Shown here: one piece after another, positions 10,375 to 20,998 of the stretch
Numbering within the stretch: the stretch's first letter is position 1
How the letters are laid out: the number at the start of each line of letters is the position of its first letter
DNA from: Petrolisthes cinctipes
Lineage: Eukaryota > Arthropoda > Malacostraca > Decapoda > Porcellanidae
Direction: 5' to 3'
Length of the DNA: 64,000 nt
Assembly (NCBI GenBank): GCA_033782935.1
Contig: JAWQEG010001409.1
Coordinates: 40,001-104,000, forward strand
The notes under the pieces: model-generated
What the model was told of the DNA's origin: nothing
Seen by the model: the letters and a program-made list of their open reading frames with translations, nothing else
Databases searched by the model: none
Made by a program: the position numbers and the translations under genes

Positions 10375-13300
10375 CTATCAAGGAAAACAAGAAAAATAAC
10401 AATCTCATCAAATTACAGTAATCTGCTACTTAAAAATTTTAATTCAAAGATGCATAAAACACTAGCTAATACAAAGACAGATTAATTAACAATCAGGACA
10501 GATATGCCCATGTATGTACCTATAGTCTCTTATTGTCCACTGCAGGGCTAAAACTCTCCACTAAGGGAGGATACAGCTAGGAAATCTTATCCTATGCAGG
10601 CTTTGGGCGAATTAGATACTCAAGTGTAAGGAAGTGGTTTGGTGTATGTGATCATTTATAGTAGAAATGTCTAGTGTTTCTGTGTATTAGGAATCTGTAG
10701 TTTCTTCCTTCAGTCTATAACCAAGTACAGTACAGTACTCACTTACTGATCACTAAACAATAAACTTGTAAGAACCAGATCAATGTTAATCATATCAAAT
10801 TGTTTGGAGTGTACAAGACAGGGAATGAAATGCTAATAATTACAGACCTCTGGATACCTTTACAAGTACAATTTACCATATTATAATCAGTTAAGCAAAT
10901 ACAAACTATTCTAATAAACATAGCATTTAAGTTACAAATATGAAGTGCAAGACAAATGTGTCACCGTTTTATCTGATAATCATTAACAAACAATGAACCA
11001 CAATGAAATACAAGCCACAGCAACAAATCAAGGTCAAATGGTTTGTTATACAGTATACCAGATGTGTTCATCATTTATCAAAACATAAGTATCATCTTTC
11101 ATTGTACTACAAGCTTACCATAAACTTGAGGGTGTTGACATATCGGTCATGATGATATTTGTGATTGGCTTCATCTGATGGGTTGGCAATTTCATAGACC
11201 ACTCCACACACAGTACATTGCTCGATACCAAACCTCTTCTGGCCGGCATCAAGCATCATCTGTGTGTCATTCTCTGCCACAACCATTCTGGTGTTTGTTC
11301 TGAAACAAATAATGAAATCATGGTTGTACAGCATATACAAACACACCACAAACCTGCTATGCACTTTCCTTCCCTCAAGGTCTATGTACAGGGATAAATG
11401 ATGAATCTCTAAACACTGTACCAACTCGATGCCCTTTCCAGATTGATTGCAAATATAATTTTTTATGCATTCCCCTCCAGCCTCTCTAAAGGTAAGTCAA
11501 CAGTTTACACAAATAACGGCATCAGTACCAACATGAAATTGTCATAAAAGAATCATAAATCTTACCTTACAGAATCTTTTCGTGTGGATCCAAGTACAAC
11601 CTGATCTGACCGTCTTTGTTTGGGATCAAATATTGGAAACATTTTAATATTGATTGAAGTGTCTTTTGGGGAAGACTTTATTTTAGTTTGTACCTCAGAA
11701 ATCCCAATTTTCTCTGTATTTTTTTCTGGTGCAGATTGCTTCTTGGTAGATGATACTCTGCCAGAGGACAAACCAAGAGCCTTCCTTGGAGATGTTCTTG
11801 TTGGAGTGTTGCATTCCTTTAACTTCCTTGTTGGAGATCTGGCTGGTGACTCGGTGCCGTTGTCAAGTCTCCGAGGTGTTCTCCTGGAAGGTGTGACACA
11901 GTCCTTGGAGATCCTTGGAGACTTGGCAGGTGACTCTGTGCAGCTCCTAACTGTCCTTGGTGTCCCTCTAGTTGGGGTAGCAAAGGCTTTAGATATCCTT
12001 GGAGACCTGGTCGGGGAGTTTGTACTGTTCACTATTAATTTCCTTGGTGATTGTCTCCTGGGAGTTTTTACATCCCCAGTTTTCCTTGGTGACCTCCTGG
12101 TTGGGGTTGACAATCCAACTTTCCTGGGTGATCTTCGTGTTGGGGTTGATGGGTTGTCATTGTCTCTTGAGGTTATCTTTGTTTTGGACTTTCCTGGTGA
12201 GCCACCTGTCTGAAATGTAATGATGCAAATTAATAAAGTACAGTATGTGTGAAGACTTAACTAATAGTACTGTGAATAGAATGAAGTGTGTGCAGACCAT
12301 GTGGTGAGATGCATGTGATACAGAATGGAATGGGTGTGTTGTGTTTACATGTGTTAGGAGTCTGTAGGGGTGTGTTGTGTCTGTATGTGTTTGGAGTCTG
12401 CCACAAATAAATGTCCATGACCGGGTGGGTACCTACCACCACATGCTCTGGGTGAAGAGGGACGTAATAACTAGGAAAGAAAAATGTTCCAATATAGTGA
12501 GTAATATTCTCCTTTGATGTGAACCTAACTATACATTGATATAAGAGTAAGACGGGGAGAGAGAAGATGAGAGTGTTTTGGGAGGAGTTGAATACATGTC
12601 TGAGAGGAATTGATAATGGAAGAAGAGTAGTGATGATGGGAGACATGAATGGAAAGGTGGGAGGTGAGGAAGTGGGGAATATTGTGGGTAAATGGGGTGT
12701 AGAAGGAACAAATGAGAATGGTGAGTATCTAGTGGATGTCTGTGCTGAGAGGGGGTTGTTCTTGGCAAACACCTTCTTTCAGCACAAGATGATCCACAGG
12801 TAGACATGGAAGAGAAGGGATGAGAGAGGAGAGCAAAAGAGTTTGATTGATTATGTGGCAGTGGATGAAAGGTTGAGGAAGGATGTGTATGACGCAAAAG
12901 TGGTGAGAGGAATGGTCCATTGCTCCGACCATTTTGCGGTGTTGGTGAGGATGAAGGTTAGGGTTAAGTGGGAGTATGGTAGGAGGGATGAAGGGGTGAG
13001 GAATAAGAGGGAGGTGGCTAGTGGGAAATTAGATGTAGAAGAGTATAGGGAGGAATATAAGAGGAGGGTGGGTGAGGTGCTGGGGGATGTAAGGATGGGG
13101 ATAGGGGAGGGAGTGGGAGTGAATGCGGTATATGAAATGTTTAAGATGATAGTATTGAGGACAGCAGCAGAGGTAGTAGGATATAAGACACAGAAGAGGG
13201 GCAAGAAAGGGAGTGCTTGGTGGACAGAAGAAGTGAAAGATGCCGTAGAGGAGAAGAGGAAGGCATATAGGAGAACATTACAGAGGAATGTGCCGGAAGA

Positions 13301-16300
13301 AGTGAGAGAGAGATGGAAAAGAGAATATAATGTGTGTAAGAGACAAGTGAAAAGGATGGTGAGTGAAAGTAAAAGGAGAGTGGATGAGGAGTTTGGTATG
13401 AAGCTGAGTGAAAAGTTTAAAGAGAACAAGAAATTATTCTGGAAGGAGGTTAAAAGAGAAAGAGGAGAAGGAAAGTCTGGTAGTGTGAGAATGAAGAGAG
13501 AGGATGGAGTTACTGTGAGTAGAAGTGAGGAAGTGAAAGAAGTGTGGAAGAGGCATTTTGATCAGTTGATGAATGGGGGGACGGGAGGGGAGGCGGTGGT
13601 GACATGCATGGGGATGGAGGCAGGTGGTAGACGACAGGGTGTACAGGGAGAATTAGGAAGGGAAGAGGTTAGGAAAGCAATAGGAAAGTTGAAGATGGGA
13701 AAGGCACCGGGGGTGGATGGGATAACTGCTGAAATGTTAAAGTGTGGGGGGGAGGTAGTGGTGGAGTGGATGTTGCTTATATGTACAGTTGAGCAAGTAG
13801 AAAATGCAAGAAAAATAAGAGTGTACATGGCAATATCTTTCAGTTCTTTGAAGTAAACCCTGATATTTTTATCAATGATTTACTAAGACTCCAGAGCCAA
13901 TGTAAAGTGACTGAGTGAAATATTGAGTGGTAACCAGATGTGGCCATAATAATTTATACACTCATATTTTACTTGCACTTTCTACTTGCTCAACTGTACA
14001 TTGGCTTGGAGGCAGGGAGAGGTGCCAGAGGATCGGAGGAGAGCCATAATTGTACCTCTGTATAAGGGGAAGGGGAGTAAGGATGAGTGTGGTAGCTATA
14101 GGGGAATAAGCCTCCTTAGTGTACCAGGGAAGGTGTATGGGAAGGTTCTTACTGAGAGACTGGTTGAAGTAACAGGGAATAAAGTTAGTGAGGAGCAGGG
14201 AGGGTTCAGAAAGGGTAGAGGAGGTGTGGACCAAATATTCGGATTAAAATCAATAGTGGAGAAATATATTGGGAAGGGTAAGAAGTTGTATGCTGCCTTC
14301 ATGGACTTGGAGAAGGCATACGATAGAGTTGATAGGAAAGCTATGATAGAGGTGTTGAGAATTTATGGTGTTGGGGGGCCTTTGCTGAAAGGCATTGAGG
14401 CTTTTTATGCAGATGCAAAAGCATGTGTACGGGTAGAGGGTGATCTAAGTGAGTTTTAATATTAGTGTAGGGCTGAGACAGGGGTGTGTTATGTCACCAT
14501 GGTTGTTCAATATATATATGGATGGTTGTATGAGAGAGGTGAAAGCCAAAGTGAATGGTCTGGGGGTGAAGCTGAGGCTGAATGAAGCAAACTGGTCCCT
14601 GGTGGCAAGTTTGTTTGCGGATGACACTGTGCTGATGGCTGAGAATGAAAGGAATTTACAAAGAGTGGTGGACGAATTTCAGTCTGTGTGTAAACGAAGG
14701 AAACTGAAGGTGAATGTGGGTAAAAGTAAAGTGATGGTATTTGAAAGAGCAGAAACTGAAGTGATTGACTTTGCTACACCTTACAGAGTGGCTGTACCAA
14801 CTGGGACGAAGTGTGAGATAACTCTGAGGGGTGAGAGGATGGAGGAAGTGAAGGAGTTTAAGTACCTGGGTACAGTTATGTGTAAACATGGAAGTATGGA
14901 AGGAGAAATTAGGGAGAGAGCAGTGAAGGGTAGACAGGTCATAGGATCACTGGGGAGGATTATGAAGGGTAGAAGTGAAAAGGGGACTACGAAATAGTAT
15001 AATCCTGCCAACACTGACATATGCGTCGGAGACATGGACATGGAGTAGGCCGCATCAGTCTAGAATAGGTGCTGTGGAAATGAGTTACTTGAGAGGAGCA
15101 TGTGGACTTACTAGATGGGATGGAGAAAGTAATGAGTGTATATGAGAGGTGTGGTATGAGTGAGAAGGCAATTGGCATTGAGTGTGGAGTGGTTGAGAGA
15201 GTGAAACGTGATACATTGAGATGGTTTGGACATGTGGAGAGAATGCAAGGCGAGGAATTTGTAAAGAAGGTGTATGGAAGTGAAGTTGTGGGACCTGGTG
15301 TGAGAGGCAGACCTCCGGTCAGATGGCAGAACAGAGTGGAAGAGTATGTAAAGGAGAGAAACGTGAGGGGTAGAGGAGGGCTTGAACAAGTAAGGAGGGA
15401 GTGTTGGAACAGGGAGAACTGGAGACACTTCTGCTGTGGCCACCCCCTTGGGGGAAGTTCCCGGAGGGAACGAGGCGTCGGAGCTATAGATAGATAGATA
15501 GAACTATACATTGATAGTTTACACAAAATCAAAACATTGACATAATAATATAATACACCACTCCTGACTTCAAGTTATAGTACACCACAAGACCGTTAAA
15601 CAATTTGGTGTCATATGTGAAAATTATAATGAACAATGCTTACCTCAGAGTCATTATCCCAATCATTCAAAATCTTTTCCAAATCCAGCAGTTCACCTTC
15701 CTCATTGTTATTACCACTGACAATAGTTGCTTTGGTTTTAGCTGCATAATCAGTTTTCACAACTCTCCGTGGTGAAGTGGTGCGAGGCTGACTCTTGACC
15801 AACGGTTTCTTCTTGGGGGAGGGAGTGCCTGGAACTCGGGTCGGGACGGGCCGAGGGTTGACTAACATGGATGGTAGGGAAGTGGCGTGGGTCACATTAA
15901 CACTACAAACAAACAATGTAACACTTTGTTAATTAGTTATAACCACCAGAAAAAGTATTCAGCAACATTAACTGCATAATCATTGTCTCTTCAATATAAA
16001 TACAGTATACTGTATATATTAGGATTTGCTTGTAGCACATTAGTGGAGGTTGAGATTCCTATTCTACAACACACTCACCTTCATATAAAAGCATTTTAAA
16101 ACCTAGTTTTTAGTCAATTGTAACACCAATGAGATTTTAAATAACTGGTATATAAAAAGAATGAACTGCAGCAATCCTTTCCTCCTTACTTACATGACAA
16201 TCTTAAAATAAAACAAACATACTGGTGGAACTTCCACTAAAAAGATTGACATAATATACAATGACATACCAACATATACTAGTGCAAGATTTTGACACCA

Positions 16301-19300
16301 TATACAATTACAGACCAACATACTGTACTGGTGCAAGACCCTAAAACTAAACAAATATGAAAGGGAATACGTTAGATCAGACATTTGGTAGGATACTAAA
16401 ATAAATACTGGTAAAATTAATGCCAACCTTGGTGATGTACTTGACTGTTCCAAGTATTGTTGTAGTTCGTTTTCCACTCGACGCCCGATGTTCTTCTTTG
16501 TAAAACCTCTTTCCCGTTGTTTTAGAGTCACATCACCATACTTGGCACTTAGTCTGTATAAAAAGAATTCCAAATAATTGAAGAATACATTTACGAGGAA
16601 ACACTAAAATAAAATTCTTGATTAAATAAAAGCTGAAGACCAAAATAAATCAGCTTGGCAAATTGTACAGACAAAACAATGATTTGCTATTGATTCTTTC
16701 GCTCTTCATTCCTTGTACATAAATAAGAAGGAAAACACTACAAAGGCAACTTATGTGTTTGATTTTTACTTCACAACTCACCTGATGTTCTTGCCAATCT
16801 GGACAGTTGCTGCAGCTCGAGATTTGCTGGTGAAGAACTTGCCGTTACTAGCCTTAGGGATGAAGTCGTTGATTTCCTGAATGAAGAAATATATACAATA
16901 AGCAACATTAAGTACCTAAGTACCTGGGTACAGTTCTGTGTAAACATGGAAGTATGGAAGGAGAAATTAGGGAGAGAGCAATGAGGGGTAGACAGGTCAT
17001 AGGATCACTGGGGAGGATTATGAAGGGTAGAAGTGTGAGTATGGAAGTGAAAAGGGGACTACGAAATAGTATAATCCTGCCAACATTGACATATGCATCA
17101 GAGACATGGAGTAGGGCTCATCAGTCTAGAATAGGTGCAGTGGAAATGAGTTACTTGAGAGGAGCATGTGGACTTAATGGGTGGGATGGAGAGAGTAAGG
17201 AGTGTGTATGAGATGTGGTATGAGTGAGAAGGCAATTAGTATTGAGTGTGGAGTGGTTGAGAGAGTGAGGTGTAATACATTGAGGTGGTTTGGACATGTA
17301 GAGAGAATGTAAGGTGAGGAGTTTGTAAAGAAGGTGTATGGAAGTGAAGTTGTGGCACCTGGTGTGAGAGGCAGAACTCCGGTTAGATGGCAGAACAGAG
17401 TGGAAGAGTATGTAAAGGAGAGAAATGTGAGGGGCAGAGTAGGGCTTGACCAAGTAAGGAGGGAATGTTGGAACAGGGAAAATTGGAGACACTTCTACCG
17501 TGGCCACCTGCTTGGAGGGAGTTCCCGGAGGGAATGAGGCATCAGAGCTCTAGATAGATAGATAGATAGCAACATTACACTGATGATATGCTACTTACAT
17601 AAATTTGGGTTTGGTATATCATTCACTTTGAAACCGAGTGCAGGTAACATATCACATATTCACCCAGGTGATAAAAATCAACGTGCATGAACTAAAAGGG
17701 AGGAAAAAATTAACAGAGAAAGAGCCTCCACAAATAAAACCAAATATAGTAATTAAATGGACAGTCAATATGGAATAAAACTCTTAACGGAGCAAAAGAC
17801 ATGATCCCACAAAAAAAATTAACTGGTAAAAAATACAGTACAGTAATCACACTTGGGGACTTCAACTAGGACCATAGGGAAGCATCAATGAAGTGGAAAT
17901 GACAAGGAAGAGTACATTGGGGGGACAACTGGTAAAATTATTCCAGAGACCAGTAATACATGGAACCATCACTATCCAACCCATAACACCTTCAGCATAT
18001 GACCATCAAGAATACAACAATTACCTCTCCTTCTTCATCTAAGAGGGACATCCCAGGAGAGGAAAGAGTCCGTCGCTTCTTCTGAAAGGCCAAGTCAAGA
18101 TTAGCTAACATACACCAACATTATTATCATCATCAGCTTCCATTACCATATTTATTTATTTTCTCATAGCTAATGCACATGAAAAGGTGAATAAACCACA
18201 TCAATTCATTATTACATATCTACTCTCTAATGCAATGGCAACAAACATTATGTATGCCTCAGCCGCTCTCTCTCTCTCTCACCTTGTCACCCATTACCTC
18301 ACTCCACCCCAGGCCACCACCACTTTACACATAAATACATACCGGTATTTTATTTTAACTCACCTCAACTTTGGAACCAGATTTCTTGACTGGACTTCGC
18401 GTGGACGGCAGGTAAGGTATGTAATTCCCTTCCTTCAACCGCTTAGTGATGGCTTTGACATTTTGTTCTTTCTGGAGGGAGTCCAAAGGTTATATTAGTT
18501 AGGTACCAATTAATATCCACTTACAAGTAATGCATGGATGGAGAAAGTAATGGAGTTTGACCCTAAAAGACTTAAGGGGAGATTTTCTTGTAGGTTAATT
18601 GGAGGGCTACTGATTCCTCCTTAACTATGCCTGGAAACAGACAACCTGAACCTTAATATTACAAATAGGGGATCTGTTTCATGGCATAGTTTGGAGGAAT
18701 CACAGACCTCTCCATTCACAAACATGATAATCTCCCCTTAGGTACAGTACAGGTACATCAGAATGTTAACAAGACACAATCGACCATCACTGTTCCACAA
18801 CCATGATGTTACTCAAGTTTACATTATTTTCTTTTTTTAATTGTGGTGAAAATGCTCTGGGTTCCCTTAAAAAATTATTACAATCTTAGATAAATGTTGC
18901 GTGTACATTCCAGTATCCATAAATAACTTTTTATGAAAAATTTTGGTGCATTACATTTTGGATTTCATTACGGGTACCAAACCTGCAAGGAAAATAAATA
19001 AATATATAAATAAATAATAATAATAATAAAAGGACATTTGTTTCCATAGAATTACCTTGAGTTTTGCTTTAGCCTTGAGTTTGGGTCTCTTGATGCTATG
19101 ACCAACACCTTTGTTTAGACCTTCTCTCGGTCTCCTGATGCCCTTCATACTCCTCGGTTGTATCTCTACTTTGGTGACTGAACTGAATAGATTCTTGGGA
19201 GATTTGTAGAACCCAACACTGAACCCTGAAAGATAATAATAATAATAATAATAATAACAGAGCAAACATTCACAAGGAAATACACTAAACTCTGAAAGAT

Positions 19301-19765
19301 GATGATGATAATAATAATAATAATAATAATAGAATAAACATCTACAAAAAAATACACTGGTTATACAGCACACAAAATGCATGGCTGTTGCATTACTCCC
19401 AAAGAAAACAAGAAATAAATAATTAAACAATAAATGAAAAAAATAAATAAATACAGTACAGCATAAAATTTCAAAATAAAAAAATAAACAATTGCAATAT
19501 ATATTATAAACTAAATAATAAACAAAACTCCCAATGAATGACCTGAGTTGAGATTGACGCCAGATATTTCCGAGTGTGTGGGCGGCGACGACGACAACAA
19601 TCGCGGCGCCAGACTCGGTGACGTGACCAACGGTGATGGTGGTGGTGGTATGGACTTGGCGGTAGTGGTGGACAAGTCAACACCAATAATACCCTGTAAC
19701 ACCTTGAGTGAAGGTTCTCGTCTCGGAGTGGCAAAGATTCCGCAGTCGGGAACCACTGGAGCCAT
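9847..19765 (-). CDS. ESCO: N-acetyltransferase ESCO (establishment of sister chromatid cohesion)
   Basis: Ten coding exons on the minus strand: 19543-19765, 19056-19225, 18364-18471, 18025-18081, 16782-16876, 16428-16553, 15644-15902, 11566-12209, 11119-11299 and 9847-10374. All junctions have AG acceptors and GT donors, phases agree throughout, and the total is 797 codons (796 residues), close to vertebrate ESCO1 (840). The N-terminal 560 residues look disordered and basic with S/T-P-R/K motifs. A CCHH zinc finger lies at about 589-611 and a GNAT-fold acetyltransferase at about 650-796. The family acetylates SMC3 on chromatin in S phase so that cohesin stays closed on sister chromatids. The start (ATG 19763-19765) is the first in a frame that joins correctly to exon 2. 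Its introns host two RTE-like insertions. A decapod gene could be orthologous to the ancestor of both ESCO1 and ESCO2. Confidence 0.93.
11119..11299 (-). CDS. ESCO: ESCO exon 9: CCHH zinc finger
   Basis: It encodes LDAGQKRFG followed by C-x2-C-x14-H-x3-H (C589, C592, H607, H611) and the diagnostic NPSDEANHKYHHDRY segment. This finger is found immediately before the acetyltransferase in all ESCO/Eco1 proteins. Confidence 0.93.
11566..12209 (-). CDS. ESCO: ESCO exon 8: SPRK-type repeat region
   Basis: About nine short degenerate repeats of the form S/T-P-x-R-x-S/T-P-R-K (for example STPTRRSPRK, KTPRRQSPRK, ESPAKSPRISK) fill the first half of the exon. SPRK-like motifs are known to contact AT-rich minor grooves and are minimal CDK sites; either role here is inference. 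The repetition also opens long antisense frames that are not genes. Confidence 0.9.
12257..12541. other. ESCO intron 7, unique part
   Basis: Intron DNA between the exon 8 acceptor and the retrotransposon. TGTGTTGTGT-rich tracts with GGAGTCTG occur twice near 12345-12400, a small tandem duplication. It ends in the left copy of the retrotransposon target duplication (12527-12541). Confidence 0.5.
12527..12541 (+). repeat. Target site duplication, left
   Basis: AACTATACATTGATA, identical to 15502-15516, flanks the retrotransposon. Confidence 0.9.
12542..15501 (+). mobile_element. RTE-like non-LTR retrotransposon, 5' truncated
   Basis: The 15-bp sequence AACTATACATTGATA at 12527-12541 is repeated at 15502-15516, marking the insertion. 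Decayed reading frames encode an endonuclease part (MMGDMNGKVGG near 12636, CSDHFAVLV near 12920) and a reverse transcriptase with AFMDLEKAYDRVDR (14300-14341), GLRQGCVMSPWLF and FADD (14614-14625). A C-terminal segment WFGHVERM leads to a GATA tandem tail. The endonuclease lacks its N terminus and there are frame breaks near 12800, 14459 and 14997, so it is dead. RTE/BovB assignment rests on the endonuclease style and microsatellite tail. It lies antisense to ESCO. Confidence 0.88.
13786..13996. repeat. Tc1/mariner-like MITE nested in the retrotransposon
   Basis: CAGTTGAGCAAGTAGAAAAT and the complement of CTTTCTACTTGCTCAACTG are inverted ends with TA on both sides (13784-13785 and 13997-13998). 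Reading across the element as if it were absent rejoins the reverse transcriptase frame, showing a clean insertion at TA. Confidence 0.88.
15502..15516 (+). repeat. Target site duplication, right
   Basis: Identical to 12527-12541; it follows directly on the GATA tail. Confidence 0.9.
15644..15902 (-). CDS. ESCO: ESCO exon 7
   Basis: Encodes a basic, proline-rich segment (PGTPSPKKKPLVKSQPR) followed by an acidic patch LLDLEKILNDWDNDSE. Phases match exon 6 (two nucleotides carried) and exon 8 (phase 0). Confidence 0.88.
16428..16553 (-). CDS. ESCO: ESCO exon 6
   Basis: Encodes LSAKYGDVTLKQRERGFTKK followed by NIGRRVENELQQYLEQSSTSP. The first base completes an arginine codon with exon 5; the last two bases complete serine with exon 7. 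Confidence 0.87.
16782..16876 (-). CDS. ESCO: ESCO exon 5
   Basis: A short exon too small to stand out as an open frame. It encodes EINDFIPKASNGKFFTSKSR followed by AAATVQIGKNI, with a consensus CTTCATTCAG acceptor and CAG/GTGAGT donor. Acts as part of the pre-catalytic region. Confidence 0.88.
16911..17567 (+). mobile_element. Second RTE-like 3' fragment in ESCO intron 5-to-4 region
   Basis: The last 650 bases of the same family as 12542-15501, from TACCTGGGTACAG to a GATA tail, lie in the intron between exons 18025-18081 and 16782-16876. AGCAACATTA at 16901-16910 recurs at 17568-17577 as a 10-bp target duplication. The encoded C-terminal segment RWQNRVEEYVKERNVRG is shared with the longer copy. 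Confidence 0.87.
18025..18081 (-). CDS. ESCO: ESCO exon 4
   Basis: A 57-base, phase-0 exon encoding KKRRTLSSPGMSLLDEEGE, with the basic KKRR resembling a nuclear localisation patch. Acceptor CCTTTCAG and donor GAG/GTAATT are both clear. Confidence 0.85.
18364..18471 (-). CDS. ESCO: ESCO exon 3
   Basis: A 108-base, phase-0 exon encoding KEQNVKAITKRLKEGNYIPY and on to LPSTRSPVKKSGSKVE. The acceptor is CCCTCCAG and the donor GAG/GTGAGT. Confidence 0.87.
18572..18742. repeat. H-family TTAA hairpin, near-complete copy
   Basis: Left arm TTAAGGGGAGATTTTCTTG then GGAGGGCTACTGATTCCTCC; right arm GGCATAGTTTGGAGGAATCA and GATAATCTCCCCTTA. The two arms pair over most of their length, so the whole unit can fold back. 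It lies in ESCO intron 2. Confidence 0.8.
19016..19035. repeat. AAT/ATT microsatellites around ESCO exon 2
   Basis: Runs of AAT repeats at 19016-19030, 19233-19256 and 19309-19331 flank exon 2 on both sides and lie close to its splice sites. Confidence 0.8.
19056..19225 (-). CDS. ESCO: ESCO exon 2
   Basis: Encodes FSVGFYKSPKNLFSSVTKVE through IKRPKLKAKAKLK, strongly basic at its end. It takes one base from exon 1 to complete glycine and ends in phase 0. Confidence 0.87.
19543..19765 (-). CDS. ESCO: ESCO exon 1 with start codon
   Basis: Starts MAPVVPDCGIFATPRREPSL and continues through a proline-rich stretch to GVNLNS, with donor CAG/GTCATT. The ATG at 19765 sits in a segment repeated twice more upstream (see 19955-20578). 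Confidence 0.85.
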
Positions 19766-20578
19766 GATGGTCGACGTACAAGATTTTTCACAGCTGTTCT
19801 GAAAACTGATACACGAGTTCAACAAAATATTAGTCACGTAAACACACAATACAATAAGTTGCAATAAAGTATATGTTCGGCGGAAAACCCATAATATACA
19901 GGTAATAAGTTACTAATTAATAGGTATATACAGTATGTACTAATTTATATATACTGAAACCATGATGGTTGATATCCGAGACTACAAAATTTTTCTGCAA
20001 ACTAATTAAAGAGTTTAACAAAATATTAGTTAGTTGGTCAGGCAAACCCACACTATAATAACGGTATTTATTGAAAGAATTGCTGATCTGTAGCAGTGTT
20101 GCCAGATCCAGCTAGGTCCCAGTATTTTGCCCCGGTCATTTCCTGTACTTTACCACGGTTATTTCCCGGCAGTTTGCCCAGGTTAGGTCCCGGTAGTCTG
20201 TCCAGGTTAGGTCCCGGTAGTCTGATGTGGTCTAGGTTAGGTTAGGTAAGGTCAGGCTAATTTCAAAATGCCCCATTTGAATATGCCCTATCTTAAAAAT
20301 GGGGCAATTGAGGAGGAAATGCCATAAAAGAAAATAGTCTTAGAATGGTATAAATAAGTGGGTAATGAAGGTAGAAAAACCGTACGCAATAACGGCAATT
20401 CTTTCAATATTTACCATAACAACTTCATTGGTTTTATGTATACAATATACTGATTTAATAAACTGAAGCCATGATGGTTGATGTACGAGATTACAAAACT
20501 ATTCTGCAACTTGTAAATGAGTTCAGCAGCAATATATAAGTCAGATAAACACACAATATCATAAGTTACAATAAAGTG
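19757..20578 (-). promoter_or_regulatory. Triplicated ESCO 5' leader or promoter segment
   Basis: Three related segments (about 19757-19870, 19955-20062 and 20463-20578) share CCATGATGGT, a GAGTT(C/T)A core and a CAAACACACAAT-like end. The first contains the ESCO start codon. The other two keep an ATG on the minus strand but reach stops after five and seven codons. If transcribed, they would be minimal upstream reading frames. A family A MITE splits the second unit from the third. Whether they are promoter or leader cannot be told from sequence. Confidence 0.6.
20063..20415. repeat. Family A MITE, 353 bp, intact
   Basis: Ends GGTATTTATTGAAAGAATTG and the complement of CAATTCTTTCAATATTTACC. 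Flanks ATAATAAC and ATAACAAC match at seven of eight positions. Confidence 0.8.
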
Positions 20579-20998
20579 GGGGGTGCGGGAATAGGGGGAC
20601 AGGCTTGGGGGGGTGTAGGAGTAGGGGGACAGGCTTAAGGGGGTTTTGGGGGGTGCGGGAATGGTGGGACAGGCTTAAGGGGTTTTTGGGTGGTGCGGGA
20701 GTAGGGGGACAGGCTTGGGGGGTGCGGGAATAGGGGGACAGGCTTGGGGGGGTTTTGGGTGCGGGAATGGGGGGACAGGCTTGGGGGGGTTTTGGGGGGT
20801 GCGGGAATGGAGGGACAGGCTTAAGGAGTTTTTGGGTGGTGCGGGAGTAGGGGGACAGGTTGGGGTGATCAGGATTAAGGGGGTGCGGGAATAGGGGACA
20901 GAGCTTTCTACCCACCCCAAGCCTGTCCCCTACTCCCGCACCCCCCTAACCCCACCCCCAAGCCTGTCCCCTTATTCCCGCACCCCCTTAATCCAGAT
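20577..20998. repeat. Long G-rich/C-rich fold-back minisatellite
   Basis: About nine G-rich units (GGGGGACAGGCTT, GGGTGCGGGAATAGG) run to about 20900, then the strand flips into C-rich units (AAGCCTGTCCCC, CCCGCACCCCC) that end in TTAA at about 20995. The halves are complementary, so the array can form a long hairpin, and the G-runs could form G-quadruplexes. It lies directly upstream of the ESCO leader repeats. Confidence 0.8.

Noticed and set aside
11620..12213. 197-codon plus-strand open frame
   Set aside because: It is antisense to ESCO exon 8. The serine/proline/arginine repeat of that exon keeps the opposite strand open; no domain and no splice context.
12851..13429. 192-codon minus-strand frame and similar minus-strand frames to 15532
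   Set aside because: Antisense to the purine-rich RTE-like coding region; leucine/serine-rich by-products.
20559..20920. Proline-rich frames of about 80-118 codons on the minus strand
   Set aside because: Direct translation of the C-rich minisatellite; unit length keeps frames open.
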